This document shows, one piece after another, positions 1-9,050 of a stretch of DNA of 64,000 bases. Position 1 is the stretch's first letter. Every line of letters starts with the position of its first letter. Position numbers and translations under genes: made by a program. The DNA is from Pleionea sediminis (GTDB lineage Bacteria; Pseudomonadota; Gammaproteobacteria; Enterobacterales; Kangiellaceae). The stretch spans positions 1,302,001 through 1,366,000 of the forward strand of contig NZ_SUNB01000001.1 in NCBI RefSeq assembly GCF_007570825.1, given 5' to 3'. The notes beneath the pieces are model-generated. The model did no database searches. It saw nothing but the letters and a program-made list of their open reading frames with translations, and was not told where the DNA came from.

Positions 1-1902
1 GAAAAAGCTACGTCGAACATTTGTACTGCTCAAGTGTTACTTGCCAATATGGCTTCATTTTATGCGGTGTATCATGGACCAGAAGGTTTAAAAAGAATTG
101 CAACTCGTATCAACAGGCTCACCTCACTTCTGGCAGAAGGATTAAAACAATCTGGTGTGACAATTGAAAACGAGCATTGGTTTGACACTCTAACAATTAA
201 AGTGTCAGATAAAGCCTCCGTTTTACAACGAGCAAACGACAACCAATTAAATTTACGAGTCGATGAAACGGGTAACCTTGGTATTTCGATCGATGAAACA
301 ACAACTCGAGAAGACATAAAAACTCTATTAGAAGTTATCACCGGTAAATCACCTGCTTTCGATTTAGAGCAAGAAGATGCGAAACTGGTTGCTAACACTT
401 TAAGCAGTGTGCCCCTTGAGTTACAACGCAATAGTGAGTTTTTAACCCACGCAGTATTCAATTCTTATCACTCAGAAACAGAGATGTTGCGCTACTTAAA
501 GCGACTGGAAAATAAAGACATTTCGTTAACTCACTCGATGATTGCATTAGGCTCTTGCACCATGAAACTCAATGCAACATCCGAAATGATCCCCGTCACC
601 TGGCCAGAATTTGCCAATATCCATCCGTTTGCGCCAAATGATCAAACGGAAGGTTATCAACAAATGATCCAAGAATTAAGCGATTGGCTAGTGACCATTA
701 CGGGCTACGATAATATTTCGATGCAACCCAACTCAGGAGCTCAAGGAGAGTATGCTGGGTTGCTTGCTATCATGAAGTACCATGAAAGCCGCGGCGAAGG
801 ACATCGCAATATTTGTCTAATTCCAAGTTCAGCTCACGGCACTAATCCTGCCAGTGCGCAAATGGCAAATATGAAAGTCGTCGTTGTGAATTGCGATGAT
901 AAAGGCAACGTTGATATCGACGACTTAAAGAAAAAAGCAGAAGAACTCTCTGAAAACTTAGCCGCTATTATGGTGACTTATCCATCAACTCATGGAGTTT
1001 ACGAAGAATCAATAAAAGATATTTGCGACATCGTACACCAACACGGTGGTCAAGTTTATATGGATGGCGCCAACATGAATGCGCAAGTGGGTATTACCGC
1101 TCCGGGCTTAATTGGCTCAGATGTATCTCACCTTAATCTCCATAAAACATTCTGTATTCCACATGGTGGCGGTGGCCCAGGCATGGGGCCAATTGGAGTA
1201 AAATCACATCTTGCTCCGTTTCTTCCCAACCATGCAGTAAAAACAATTGAAGGACCTAACAGAGAAAACGGTGCGGTATCAGCCGCACCTTACGGCAGTG
1301 CTTCAATTCTACCAATCAGCTACATGTACATTGCCATGATGGGTGGCAAGGGTCTAAGAGAAGCGACAGAGTATGCATTGCTCAATGCAAACTACTTAGC
1401 CAAACGGCTGGCCGATCACTACCCAGTTTTATACACCGGAAGAAATGATCGCGTTGCACACGAGTGCATTATCGATTTAAGACCAATAAAAGCAGACACT
1501 GGCATTACAGAAGTTGATATTGCAAAGCGATTACTCGACTTCGGCTTCCACTCTCCTACAATGAGCTTCCCTGTTGCTGGAACTCTGATGATAGAACCAA
1601 CGGAAAGTGAATCGAAAGCTGAGCTGGATCGTTTTATTGAAAGCATGATTGCTATCAAGCAAGAAATTCACAAAATTGAAACCGGCGCATTAGATAAAGA
1701 GGATAACCCTTTAAAAAATGCTCCTCACACTCAGTTCGATTTAACAGTGTGGGAAAAAAGTTACTCAATAAAAGAAGCATGCTTCCCACTTGCCGATCAA
1801 ATTACAAGCAAATTTTGGCCATCAGTAAATCGTATTGATGATGTATTTGGCGATCGAAACTTGATGTGCAGCTGTCCAACCATAGACAGTTATCGAGATT
1901 AA
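1..1902 (+). CDS. gcvP: Glycine dehydrogenase (decarboxylating), P-protein, 5'-truncated by window edge
   Basis: This is the P-protein of the glycine cleavage system, a cytoplasmic PLP enzyme that decarboxylates glycine and passes the aminomethyl group to the lipoyl arm of GcvH. The reading frame is open from base 1, with the conserved [11 protein letters not shown] segment at the very edge, so 633 residues of a protein that is normally about 950 residues are present. The PLP-binding lysine is visible in HLNLHKTF (codon at 1144-1146), followed by the glycine-rich GGGGPGMGP stretch. The N-terminal third and the promoter lie outside the window. It ends just before a strong terminator. Identification is very secure. 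Confidence 0.97.
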   Translation, partial: EKATSNICTAQVLLANMASFYAVYHGPEGLKRIATRINRLTSLLAEGLKQSGVTIENEHWFDTLTIKVSDKASVLQRANDNQLNLRVDETGNLGISIDETTTREDIKTLLEVITGKSPAFDLEQEDAKLVANTLSSVPLELQRNSEFLTHAVFNSYHSETEMLRYLKRLENKDISLTHSMIALGSCTMKLNATSEMIPVTWPEFANIHPFAPNDQTEGYQQMIQELSDWLVTITGYDNISMQPNSGAQGEYAGLLAIMKYHESRGEGHRNICLIPSSAHGTNPASAQMANMKVVVVNCDDKGNVDIDDLKKKAEELSENLAAIMVTYPSTHGVYEESIKDICDIVHQHGGQVYMDGANMNAQVGITAPGLIGSDVSHLNLHKTFCIPHGGGGPGMGPIGVKSHLAPFLPNHAVKTIEGPNRENGAVSAAPYGSASILPISYMYIAMMGGKGLREATEYALLNANYLAKRLADHYPVLYTGRNDRVAHECIIDLRPIKADTGITEVDIAKRLLDFGFHSPTMSFPVAGTLMIEPTESESKAELDRFIESMIAIKQEIHKIETGALDKEDNPLKNAPHTQFDLTVWEKSYSIKEACFPLADQITSKFWPSVNRIDDVFGDRNLMCSCPTIDSYRD

Positions 1903-1920
1903 AATACTCGTAAATATTAA

Positions 1921-1945
1921 AGGCCGCTTTTTAGCGGCCTTTTTA
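1921..1945. terminator. Bidirectional intrinsic terminator between gcvP and mgtC-like gene
   Basis: A perfect 8-bp stem AGGCCGCT/AGCGGCCT with a short T-rich loop is followed by TTTTATT on the plus strand, and by a T-containing run on the minus strand. It serves the convergent gcvP (plus) and MgtC-family (minus) genes. Confidence 0.85.
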
Positions 1946-1959
1946 TTGCTCAAGAGTCA

Positions 1960-2412
1960 TTAATTATCACTGTCACTATCTTTAAATTTCTTAACGTATC
2001 GTAACGTTATAAAATTTATCGTCGATAGCAAGAGCGCTATTTCATACCGCTCAAAAGCAACGGCAACACCAATGAGCCCAGTATTCCAGATACTCGCTGC
2101 AGTGGCCGTTCCAGAAGTAGAGCCATTATTTTTTAATATAGCACCGCCACCAATAAAACCAATTCCAGTAATAATTCCTTGAATCACTTTAGCCTCTGCT
2201 TCTGTTGAGCTTAAAACTGACATACCCACTAATGCATATCCGCAAGCAGCCAATGAAACTAAAGGAAATGTCCGCAATCCAGCACCACGACTTTCTTTAT
2301 CGCGGTCATAAGCAATGGGAAGCGAGAATAAGTATGCAGCACCTAACTTTATCAAATTTTCATAAATTTCTTGCCAGTCTAAGCCAAATAATGATTCCAT
2401 CAGATTTCCCAT
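1960..2412 (-). CDS. MgtC/SapB family membrane protein
   Basis: A 150-residue protein with about four hydrophobic segments and the family signatures: the early PIAYDRDKESRGAGLRTF region, the GIGFIGGGAIL motif near residues 82-92, and the TAASIWNTGLIGVAVAF segment. MgtC/SapB proteins are inner-membrane proteins tied to growth in low magnesium or acid stress; many short versions such as this one lack the C-terminal ACT-like domain and their role is less clear. M5 (2400) is a possible alternative start, as no good ribosome site precedes M1. It is a single gene, convergent with gcvP and about 120 bp downstream of the MepA-like gene. Confidence 0.85.
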   Translation of the reverse strand: MGNLMESLFGLDWQEIYENLIKLGAAYLFSLPIAYDRDKESRGAGLRTFPLVSLAACGYALVGMSVLSSTEAEAKVIQGIITGIGFIGGGAILKNNGSTSGTATAASIWNTGLIGVAVAFERYEIALLLSTINFITLRYVKKFKDSDSDN

Positions 2413-2527
2413 CTATAGTCTAAAAAAACACTTGGTTTATTTACTCACCGCAACGTTACATAAAGCTATCCAATTAAAATATTATAGAGAGAATTAGAAG
2501 GAAGTTTAGTTGAAGAGATAAAATCTG

Positions 2528-3223
2528 TTACTTTAATGGTAAACAGGGAATATTAAAGTCAACATGGTAATGTTCATCGTGCCGCACCCAAGATCGTCGT
2601 TTCGACAATTCAATATTTGCTTTAATGTACTCGCCACCCGATGTACTCAATAACATTGGTTGTAATTTCGGGTCGAATATTACGCGCCAAATTTCCACAC
2701 CATACTTTATCGATTCTTTGTGAAGCGCAATAAGGTGAGCTGCAATTGCCTCATAGTCGATTTGATAATTTTCATAGCGGCTATTATTGTTAAACTCGAT
2801 ATCATACCCAAAACGATTAAGCGCATGTGTTGGCAAATGTACAGAGTTTTTTGTATTGATATCAATTACAGGTGTCATAAAGTCAACGGATAGTCCATTT
2901 TGATGAGTTTTATGGGGTTTAAATCGACCGCCCTCTTTAAATCCTGTCTCAGCATATTTAAACACTTTATCAGGATGCGAGCTTTGCAAAGAATGATACG
3001 CACCCAAAACAATATCTCTTACAGTGCTATGAACATAGGTGCGCCCCAACGCTCCTGCTAACTGACCATAGCTGACAAAATTCTTGCCTAACATGGGTAA
3101 CTCGACGCCATTCTTTAACTTACCTTTTGCTGTTGTACCATAGCATTGACTGTCGGCGGCAACAGAAGTAGTTACCAAACCCATAAATAAAGGAACAATA
3201 TAAAAGCCAAGCTTTCGAATCAT
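2528..3223 (-). CDS. Secreted MepA-like (M74 family) murein endopeptidase
   Basis: A 231-residue protein with an N-terminal signal peptide (cleavage near residues 22-23 after VAA). The zinc-peptidase signatures of the M74/LAS group are present: GGRF, then H107-Q-N-G-L-S-V-D114, and H215-x-x-H218-Y-H220 near the C-terminus, matching the spacing of penicillin-insensitive endopeptidase MepA, which cuts D-Ala-DAP cross-links in the periplasm. It is shorter than E. coli MepA and lacks the proline-rich tail. Its start overlaps the mnmH stop by 4 nt (ATGA), so it is translationally coupled to a tRNA-modification gene, an unexpected pairing. The catalytic class is well supported; the exact bond cleaved is inference. 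Confidence 0.8.
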   Translation of the reverse strand: MIRKLGFYIVPLFMGLVTTSVAADSQCYGTTAKGKLKNGVELPMLGKNFVSYGQLAGALGRTYVHSTVRDIVLGAYHSLQSSHPDKVFKYAETGFKEGGRFKPHKTHQNGLSVDFMTPVIDINTKNSVHLPTHALNRFGYDIEFNNNSRYENYQIDYEAIAAHLIALHKESIKYGVEIWRVIFDPKLQPMLLSTSGGEYIKANIELSKRRSWVRHDEHYHVDFNIPCLPLK

Positions 3224-4302
3224 TCAAAGACCTTTAGATAAGCTTTAACACTCTCTAAATTGCCCTTATGAACAATACGTTGAGCTTTCTTCGCGATTTG
3301 ATATCGATACATAGGATCGTAGTAGTTTATTAGAAGTAAGCTTATCCACTCATAATGCTGCTCATGTTTATTTTCAAAAAATGACCCTTTTAGCGCATAT
3401 TGAATAAGTCTAGAAATATCATAATAAGATTCGTTTCCAAGGCGTTTTTTCATTTTGAGCAAACTATTCATTAAATAGAGCTCAAAATGGTCCTTCCAGC
3501 TTGAAGGATACTCTGTTTGAAAATCTGTAATCATTCTAATTATATACTCTTGATAAATTCTTTCGATTCGTTCTTCAAATACCTCTTCAATAACAATGAC
3601 AGGAGCCTGCCTCATCGCTGTTTGTAACTCTATTGGAATATAACATTTACCTATCAATCGACTTTCATCTTCAAGCAAAATATCCGTACTTTCGGATAGC
3701 TTAATTAACTGTATAGCCAGACTATTTTCAAAACTCGCCTGCGAAGGTTGAGAGGAAACATAATTACCAAAGCTGGAACCACGATGGTTAGCCAACTTCT
3801 CTAAATCAATAGCATTAGAGTACAGACGAATAACTTCAGTTTTACCAACACCAGTCATGCCGCTTAATATTCGAAATTTTTCGGGCTTCAGATCAGAAAT
3901 TACTTTCAGTAAAAATCGACGAAGCGCCTTGTAGCCACCCTCTATCACAGGAATAGAAATCCCCTGCTCCAATAACCATTCAGCTGATATTTTTGAACGT
4001 AGTCCTCCCCGAAAACAATATAAGCAAGACTCTTTATACTTTTGAAAAAAGCTTATCCAACTCCTCACTCTCTCTTCTTTTGTCTCGCCCTGAATCAATT
4101 GGTATCCCAATTCAATAGCAGCGCTCTTTCCGTTTCGCTTATATTCTGTGCCAACTCTGGCACGCTCATCATTATTTAAAATAGGAAGGTTAAAGCTTGT
4201 TGGAAAAGTACCTTTTATTGATTCAATGGGCGCACGTACATCAATGAAAGGAGTATCGTATTTAAAGAGAGACTCAAACTGATCAGCTACAATCCAGTTC
4301 AT
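3220..4302 (-). CDS. mnmH: tRNA 2-selenouridine synthase
   Basis: A 360-residue protein with the two-domain arrangement of MnmH (SelU/YbbB): an N-terminal rhodanese domain with the catalytic cysteine in YCFRGGLRS (C96), then a P-loop domain with GMTGVGKT at residues 148-155. The family converts 2-thiouridine to 2-selenouridine at the wobble position of Lys, Glu and Gln tRNAs, by way of geranyl-thiouridine, using selenophosphate. It starts 5 nt downstream of selD, the source of that selenophosphate. The gene is visibly AT-rich. No selA, selB or selC is seen in the window, so tRNA modification may be the main selenium use here. Confidence 0.95.
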   Translation of the reverse strand: MNWIVADQFESLFKYDTPFIDVRAPIESIKGTFPTSFNLPILNNDERARVGTEYKRNGKSAAIELGYQLIQGETKEERVRSWISFFQKYKESCLYCFRGGLRSKISAEWLLEQGISIPVIEGGYKALRRFLLKVISDLKPEKFRILSGMTGVGKTEVIRLYSNAIDLEKLANHRGSSFGNYVSSQPSQASFENSLAIQLIKLSESTDILLEDESRLIGKCYIPIELQTAMRQAPVIVIEEVFEERIERIYQEYIIRMITDFQTEYPSSWKDHFELYLMNSLLKMKKRLGNESYYDISRLIQYALKGSFFENKHEQHYEWISLLLINYYDPMYRYQIAKKAQRIVHKGNLESVKAYLKVFE

Positions 4303-4307
4303 GAATT

Positions 4308-5354
4308 TTAACGCTCCGATACAATTAAACGTTTGTCTTGTCGATTTATAACTTCGCCAATATCCGAAGCGATAAAGCCTCTTTCTTGTGCCATCAACAA
4401 AATTCTTTCCGCCTCATCCGGACTCACAGATATCAATAAACCACCGCTGGTTTGTGGGTCGCATATAATCGTCCGAATTAATTCTTGCTCGACATGAATA
4501 TGTTGGCCATAGCTTTGCCAATTTCTCTCGACACCACCAGGAATGCACCCTTGCTCAATGTAATCTCGTACTCCAGGCAATAAAGGGAGCTTGTTGGCGT
4601 TAATTTGTGCCGAAACGTTTGCGCCTTCGCACATTTCAATCAAGTGACCTGCCAATCCAAATCCAGTAACATCTGTCATTGCATGTATGGATTTTTTAGC
4701 TGCTAACTCCGCACCTAAAGAGTTCAATTGACACATTGCCTCAATGACTCGAGATTCATCGTCTAACGACAATCGCTTTTTCTTTTGTGCCGTTGTTAAA
4801 ATACCAACACCAAGTGGTTTGGTTAAAACCAAACGATCACCCACTTCTGCGGTATGGTTTTTCTTAATAAATGCCGTTGGTACCTGCCCAGTAGCAGCCA
4901 ATCCAAAAATTGGCTCCGGAGCGTCAATACTGTGGCCACCGGCTAAAACAATACCGGCTTCTTTGCACGCCTGCCTTCCTCCATCGACGACTTTTGCCGC
5001 AATCTCAACAGAAAGTTGTTTAACAGGCCATCCCAATATAGCAATTGCCATAATTGGAGTTGCGCCCATCGCATAAACATCACTAAGCGCATTGGTTGCA
5101 GCTATTCGGCCAAAATTAAAAGGATCGTCAACGATCGGCATAAAGAAATCGGTGGTACTGACTACCGAAATTTCATCATTCAAACGATAAACTGCCGCAT
5201 CATCTTTTTTGTCATTACCCACAAGCAAATTAGGATCGACGAGCGATTTAAAGCCTGTCTGTAGTATTTTATCTAAAATATTTGGTGCTATCTTACAGCC
5301 ACAGCCCGCACCATGACTGTATTCGGTTAACTTTATTGTCATGCTATTATTCAC
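4308..5354 (-). CDS. selD: Selenide, water dikinase (selenophosphate synthetase)
   Basis: A 348-residue enzyme that makes selenophosphate from selenide and ATP. The N-terminal active site HGAGCGCK is present with C18 and K21 equivalents; the catalytic position is ordinary Cys, not selenocysteine. The AIR-synthase-like fold signatures follow ([38 protein letters not shown]). Forms an operon with mnmH 5 nt downstream. M5 is an alternative start, and the annotated start is not strongly distinguished. The 500-bp gap upstream holds a terminator that ends an upstream non-coding transcript on the same strand, so selD probably starts from its own promoter between 5355 and 5430. Confidence 0.97.
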   Translation of the reverse strand: MNNSMTIKLTEYSHGAGCGCKIAPNILDKILQTGFKSLVDPNLLVGNDKKDDAAVYRLNDEISVVSTTDFFMPIVDDPFNFGRIAATNALSDVYAMGATPIMAIAILGWPVKQLSVEIAAKVVDGGRQACKEAGIVLAGGHSIDAPEPIFGLAATGQVPTAFIKKNHTAEVGDRLVLTKPLGVGILTTAQKKKRLSLDDESRVIEAMCQLNSLGAELAAKKSIHAMTDVTGFGLAGHLIEMCEGANVSAQINANKLPLLPGVRDYIEQGCIPGGVERNWQSYGQHIHVEQELIRTIICDPQTSGGLLISVSPDEAERILLMAQERGFIASDIGEVINRQDKRLIVSER

Positions 5355-5430
5355 TTTTTTATTGTGTGGTAATAATTAATCACTTAATTGTTCTCACTGC
5401 AAGTTATAGGAATAATTAGAAGAAGCGAAT

Positions 5431-5456
5431 AAAAAAAGCCTCGTCAAAGACGAGGC
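5431..5456 (-). terminator. Intrinsic terminator upstream of selD
   Basis: The stem GCCTCGTC (5438-5445) pairs with GACGAGGC (5449-5456) across a 3-nt AAA loop, and on the minus strand is followed by seven T residues (5437-5431). It faces selD but lies 75 bp before its start, so it terminates something transcribed from farther upstream. Confidence 0.85.
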
Positions 5457-5621
5457 AAAATTAGGGGTCGAAATATCAGTCAGTTCAACTAGGATGAAAA
5501 CCATTGTTAACTCAGATTAAGAATGCACCTACCTATTCATGGCTTAGTCGGGGCGAGAAAGCCAACCGATCCGTGGAATTCTGAGTCAATTAACAGCCTT
5601 CAAAAACACCATAACTAGTTG
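5431..5621 (-). ncRNA. Candidate structured small RNA (unidentified)
   Basis: There is no ORF here, yet a nested set of helices is present: an outer stem 5486-5492 with 5615-5621 (CAACTAG/CTAGTTG), then 5506-5510 with 5590-5594, 5511-5515 with 5581-5585, and an inner stem 5541-5545 with 5559-5563 (GGCTT/AAGCC). Downstream on the minus strand a classical terminator ends the unit. The terminator orientation fixes the strand. It does not match 6S, tmRNA, SRP RNA, selC or a riboswitch that I recognise. It could be an independent sRNA or a premature-termination leader of selD-mnmH. The 5' end is a guess from the outer stem. Confidence 0.4.
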
Positions 5622-5860
5622 CTTTTAAAACATAAAGTAGTAACAAAGCAATTTGAGAATCGGTTATCATTTTAGGTTGATTAATCGCCAATTCATCACG
5701 AAACAGGAACATCCCCTGAGACATGTGGGCACTATCATGAAAATAAAGTACACTTATAGCAACCGATACTCTCTCGACTCTGCAAAACGACTTCTAAATA
5801 AGTCTTATCAGCACGAATAAAAAAATTAAGGTCCTTCAACGAAGAAATTAATAATTAACT
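5622..5860. other. Gene-free spacer upstream of the RDD operon
   Basis: This 239-bp AT-rich spacer separates the candidate small RNA from the RDD gene. No ORF with a ribosome site was found. It should hold the promoter for the six-gene plus-strand operon and possibly that of the minus-strand RNA, but I could not pick a convincing -35/-10 pair. A weak hairpin GACTT/AAGTC lies near 5789-5803. Confidence 0.4.
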
Positions 5861-6544
5861 ATGCTGGACACGAATCACACGGTAGAAGTACCCGAAGGAA
5901 TAGAACTTAACTTACCTCTCGCAGGTCCAGTTGTGCGGTCATTGGCATTCATGATAGATATGGCCATACGCATTGGTGTTTATTTTGTTATCGGTACAAT
6001 ATTTGGCGTAATGGGCCGCTTTGGTGGCGGATTATTTTTGATTTTTATCTTTTTATTGGAATGGGCCTACCCAATTCTATTTGAAATTTATAATCAAGGA
6101 GCAACGCCAGGCAAAAAAATGATGGGAATAAAGGTTGTTAATGATGATGGAACTCCAATTACTTGGGGCCCTTCGATAGTCCGCAACTTACTCCGCGCAG
6201 CAGATGCGTTTCCAGTATTCTACCTGGTTGGTTTGATATCAATGATGATTCACCATCAATTTAAACGGCTCGGAGATTTAGCGGCAGGCACTCTCGTCAT
6301 TCATAAAAATAGTTATACACCCTCAGGCAGCTTGCAAAATGAAAAACCACAACAAGCTCCTGTTAACCTTACACTAGAAGAACAACGCGCAATTTTGCAT
6401 TTTGGTGAACGGAGTCACCAATTAAGCGAAGCACGAAATCATGAGCTCGCTGATATATTATCGCCTATTTTAGAAGGAAAAGACGCCAAAGAACGAATGT
6501 CAAACATCGTATCTATGGCCAATTGGTTCAGGGGTCGTCGATGA
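5861..6544 (+). CDS. RDD family inner-membrane protein
   Basis: A 227-residue protein with the RDD family marks: the VRSLAFMIDMAI segment in the first helix (R26, D33), and the loop GATPGKKMMGIKVV before a further transmembrane part near residues 105-130. The last 75 residues are a soluble, charged tail. RDD proteins are membrane proteins of mostly unknown function, some linked to transport or sodium tolerance. It heads a six-gene set (RDD, SpoIIM-like, DUF4129, DUF4350, MoxR, DUF58) with its stop overlapping the next start by 4 nt. No strong ribosome site precedes the ATG. Confidence 0.88.
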   Translation: MLDTNHTVEVPEGIELNLPLAGPVVRSLAFMIDMAIRIGVYFVIGTIFGVMGRFGGGLFLIFIFLLEWAYPILFEIYNQGATPGKKMMGIKVVNDDGTPITWGPSIVRNLLRAADAFPVFYLVGLISMMIHHQFKRLGDLAAGTLVIHKNSYTPSGSLQNEKPQQAPVNLTLEEQRAILHFGERSHQLSEARNHELADILSPILEGKDAKERMSNIVSMANWFRGRR

Positions 6545-7521
6545 GACAAGAAGAATTTGAAAAACAATACACATCAATTTGGCAAGAGTCAGAACAGTTA
6601 TTCAATCAATTCGACTCTCGCTCAGAAAGAAAAAAATTAGATCAAGAGACTCTGAATCAACTACCCAATCTATATCGCGCCCTTTGTCACTCATTAGCGA
6701 TAGCTAAAGAGCGCCAGTACAGTCCATACTTAATTGAATATCTCGATAATCTCGTACTACGCGGACATCAAATACTTTATTCCAAACGAACATATCTTCT
6801 ATATAAAATTATCCACTTTGTTGCTCATGGCTTTCCTTCGGAAATACAAAAACAGAAGTTACTATTCTGGATGAGTATGCTTATCTTTTTTGGACCAAGT
6901 CTAATTTTGTTGACTCTAACAATACTCAATCCCGATCTTGTTTATAGTATTGTTCCTCCCAACCAGGTGAGTCAAATCGAATCTATGTATGACCCTGAAG
7001 CAAGCGTGCTTGGACGAGAAAGAGAGTCTGACTCCGACTTTTACATGTTCGGTCATTATATTTGGAACAATATAGGAATTGGTTTTAGAACCTTCGCTAC
7101 CGGCATTCTTTTTACAATGGGATCTATTTTTTTCTTAACATTTAACGGGCTCTTTTTTGGCGCTATCAGTGCCCATATAATAAACATTAAATATACTTCC
7201 ACGTTTTTTCCATTTGTAATAGGTCATGGCTCTTTTGAGCTTACAGCAATTGTCATTTGTGGGATGGCGGGTATTAAGCTAGGTTGGTCAATCATTGCGC
7301 CAGGCAACTTAACTCGTTTAGACTCGCTTAAATTAGCGACAGAAAAAGCGGTTCTTCTTGTTTATGGTGCAGCTCTTTTCTTATTAATTGCAGCATTTAT
7401 TGAAGCTTTTTGGTCTTCTAGCACTTTACTGACCACAACCACAAAATATTCTGTGGGCACTTTCCTCTGGATTTTCGTTTATGTTTACTTACTCTGGCCA
7501 AGAAAGTTGGTAAGCAAATGA
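6541..7521 (+). CDS. SpoIIM / DUF95 family membrane protein
   Basis: The ATG at 6541 sits in the ATGA overlap with the RDD stop and is preferred over an in-frame ATG at 6523, giving 326 residues. After a soluble N-terminal half of about 100 residues come several transmembrane helices. The family signature is the hydrophobic run with HGSFE followed by GMAGIKLG (the H-G-x-x-E block of SpoIIM-type proteins) near residues 235-255. SpoIIM takes part in peptidoglycan remodelling during engulfment in Bacillus; in non-sporulating bacteria the family occurs beside MoxR/DUF58 genes with unknown function, as here. Confidence 0.85.
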   Translation: MRQEEFEKQYTSIWQESEQLFNQFDSRSERKKLDQETLNQLPNLYRALCHSLAIAKERQYSPYLIEYLDNLVLRGHQILYSKRTYLLYKIIHFVAHGFPSEIQKQKLLFWMSMLIFFGPSLILLTLTILNPDLVYSIVPPNQVSQIESMYDPEASVLGRERESDSDFYMFGHYIWNNIGIGFRTFATGILFTMGSIFFLTFNGLFFGAISAHIINIKYTSTFFPFVIGHGSFELTAIVICGMAGIKLGWSIIAPGNLTRLDSLKLATEKAVLLVYGAALFLLIAAFIEAFWSSSTLLTTTTKYSVGTFLWIFVYVYLLWPRKLVSK

Positions 7522-9050
7522 ATCTCGAACGTGTAACGGCCAAAATTAAGCCAAGACGAGGTTGGGAATCCCTTGACCTCGGATTTAAAATGGTTCAACA
7601 CCACTGGCGATCACTTTATGGAATTTGGTTTACTGTAACACTGCCTATTTTCGTGCTGGGTGTTGCTGTTTTACAAGAACATCTTTTTTGGTTAATTGTT
7701 GTATTTTGGTGGCTAAAACCAATATTTGATTCCGCTTTACTAAATTACGTTAGTCGAGCTCTTTTTGGAGAATACCCAACAATTAAACAAACTCTTAAAG
7801 ATTTCCATACTTATGCGTTTAAACAGGTAGTTTCTAATTTATCATGGCGAAGGCTTAGCCCTACTCGATCAATGGATTTGGCCGTCAGTCAACTTGAGGG
7901 ACTAAAAGGATCTCGCCGAGCGAATAGAATACGCACATTACACTCCTTTAATACCGGAACAGCATCTTGGCTTACCGTTTTATTTTTAATTCTACATGTC
8001 TTTTTTTACTTCAATATCATTATATTACTCTTATGGTTTATACCTGATATTTATTTACAAGATATTGGCGACCACTTTGGCGACTTTTTGTGGGCCTCAA
8101 ACTCCAATGCTGGACAAACAATTCAAGTTTTTTTGATGTATCTTATCATTGGCTTTTTCAGTCCGTTCTACATTACATGTGGATTTACCACTTACATCAA
8201 TCAAAGAACTATTTTAGAAGCTTGGGATATAGAGTTAGTGTTTCGAAAACTAGCAAACCGCATGCAAGATTATAAAAAGAAAACAGAACGCAAAAAACTA
8301 TTAGGAAGTCTTTGTGCGCCTCTTCTGATAGCCAGTATTTTTGCGACAAATTCTAATATAGCCAAAGCGGAAACAGAAGAAAAACTCACACACCAGTCAG
8401 CAAAACAAGAAGTAGAAGAAATTTTAAACAAAGAACCGTTTAAACGTGAAGTTACAGAAGAAGAAACCTTCTACAATTTCGAAACAGAAAAGTCGAGTAG
8501 TGAAGACCAATATAATCATAATTCCGCCAGCATTTTTACTGGGGTAGCGAAGCTGGTTGAACTATTACTTTGGGTGTTTGTATTTGGATTAATTGGTTGG
8601 TTTGTATATAAAGTCATTGAAAATCGCTCAATGTTCCAAAGAATAAATCCAAGTGACAACAGTAAGTCGTCTCCCGATGCTTTATTTGGAATATCCATGT
8701 CTCCAGAATCACTGCCGGACAACCCAGCAGAGGTGGCCTTGCAACTGTGGAATAAAAAACAATATCGAAAATCTTTATCTATTCTTTTAAGAGCAACCCT
8801 TAAAGAGATCATTTCACAATACAATTGCGAGTTCGAAGATGGGTACACAGAATTAGAATGTGCCAAAATAGTTAAGGCAGAAACGCCTGTAAATCTGAGC
8901 CAATACTTTGCAAATCTTATTCAAATATGGCGAAGGTTCGCCTATGGACAGCAAATACCAGAGCACAATGATGTCGAAGAGCTTTGTCATCAATGGAGTT
9001 TAATTTTTAGTCCCAATAGCCAATCAAATGCTGAAGGTACAGCACAATGA
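7518..9050 (+). CDS. DUF4129 domain membrane protein
   Basis: A 510-residue membrane protein. Residues 1-250 form a multi-helix domain with an early WRSLYGIWF segment; a signal-like hydrophobic stretch (LLGSLCAPLLIASIFA) lies near residues 260-275, another helix near 345-365, and a cytoplasmic DUF4129 domain at about 395-500 (PAEVALQLWNKKQYRKSLSIL and RRFAYG motifs). DUF4129 commonly ends transglutaminase-like proteins next to MoxR and DUF58; here it is on a transglutaminase-free membrane protein. It overlaps both neighbours by 4 nt. Function unknown; a scaffold or substrate role in the operon is inference. Confidence 0.75.
   Translation: MNLERVTAKIKPRRGWESLDLGFKMVQHHWRSLYGIWFTVTLPIFVLGVAVLQEHLFWLIVVFWWLKPIFDSALLNYVSRALFGEYPTIKQTLKDFHTYAFKQVVSNLSWRRLSPTRSMDLAVSQLEGLKGSRRANRIRTLHSFNTGTASWLTVLFLILHVFFYFNIIILLLWFIPDIYLQDIGDHFGDFLWASNSNAGQTIQVFLMYLIIGFFSPFYITCGFTTYINQRTILEAWDIELVFRKLANRMQDYKKKTERKKLLGSLCAPLLIASIFATNSNIAKAETEEKLTHQSAKQEVEEILNKEPFKREVTEEETFYNFETEKSSSEDQYNHNSASIFTGVAKLVELLLWVFVFGLIGWFVYKVIENRSMFQRINPSDNSKSSPDALFGISMSPESLPDNPAEVALQLWNKKQYRKSLSILLRATLKEIISQYNCEFEDGYTELECAKIVKAETPVNLSQYFANLIQIWRRFAYGQQIPEHNDVEELCHQWSLIFSPNSQSNAEGTAQ

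Noticed and set aside
5431-5640. Assigning the selD-upstream RNA to 6S RNA, tmRNA, SRP RNA or selC
   Set aside because: The conserved strings of these RNAs are not present on either strand, so it is left unnamed.
5431-5860. A CsrB/RsmZ-type RNA
   Set aside because: Only two or three GGA motifs occur, not the repeated loop GGA pattern of that class.
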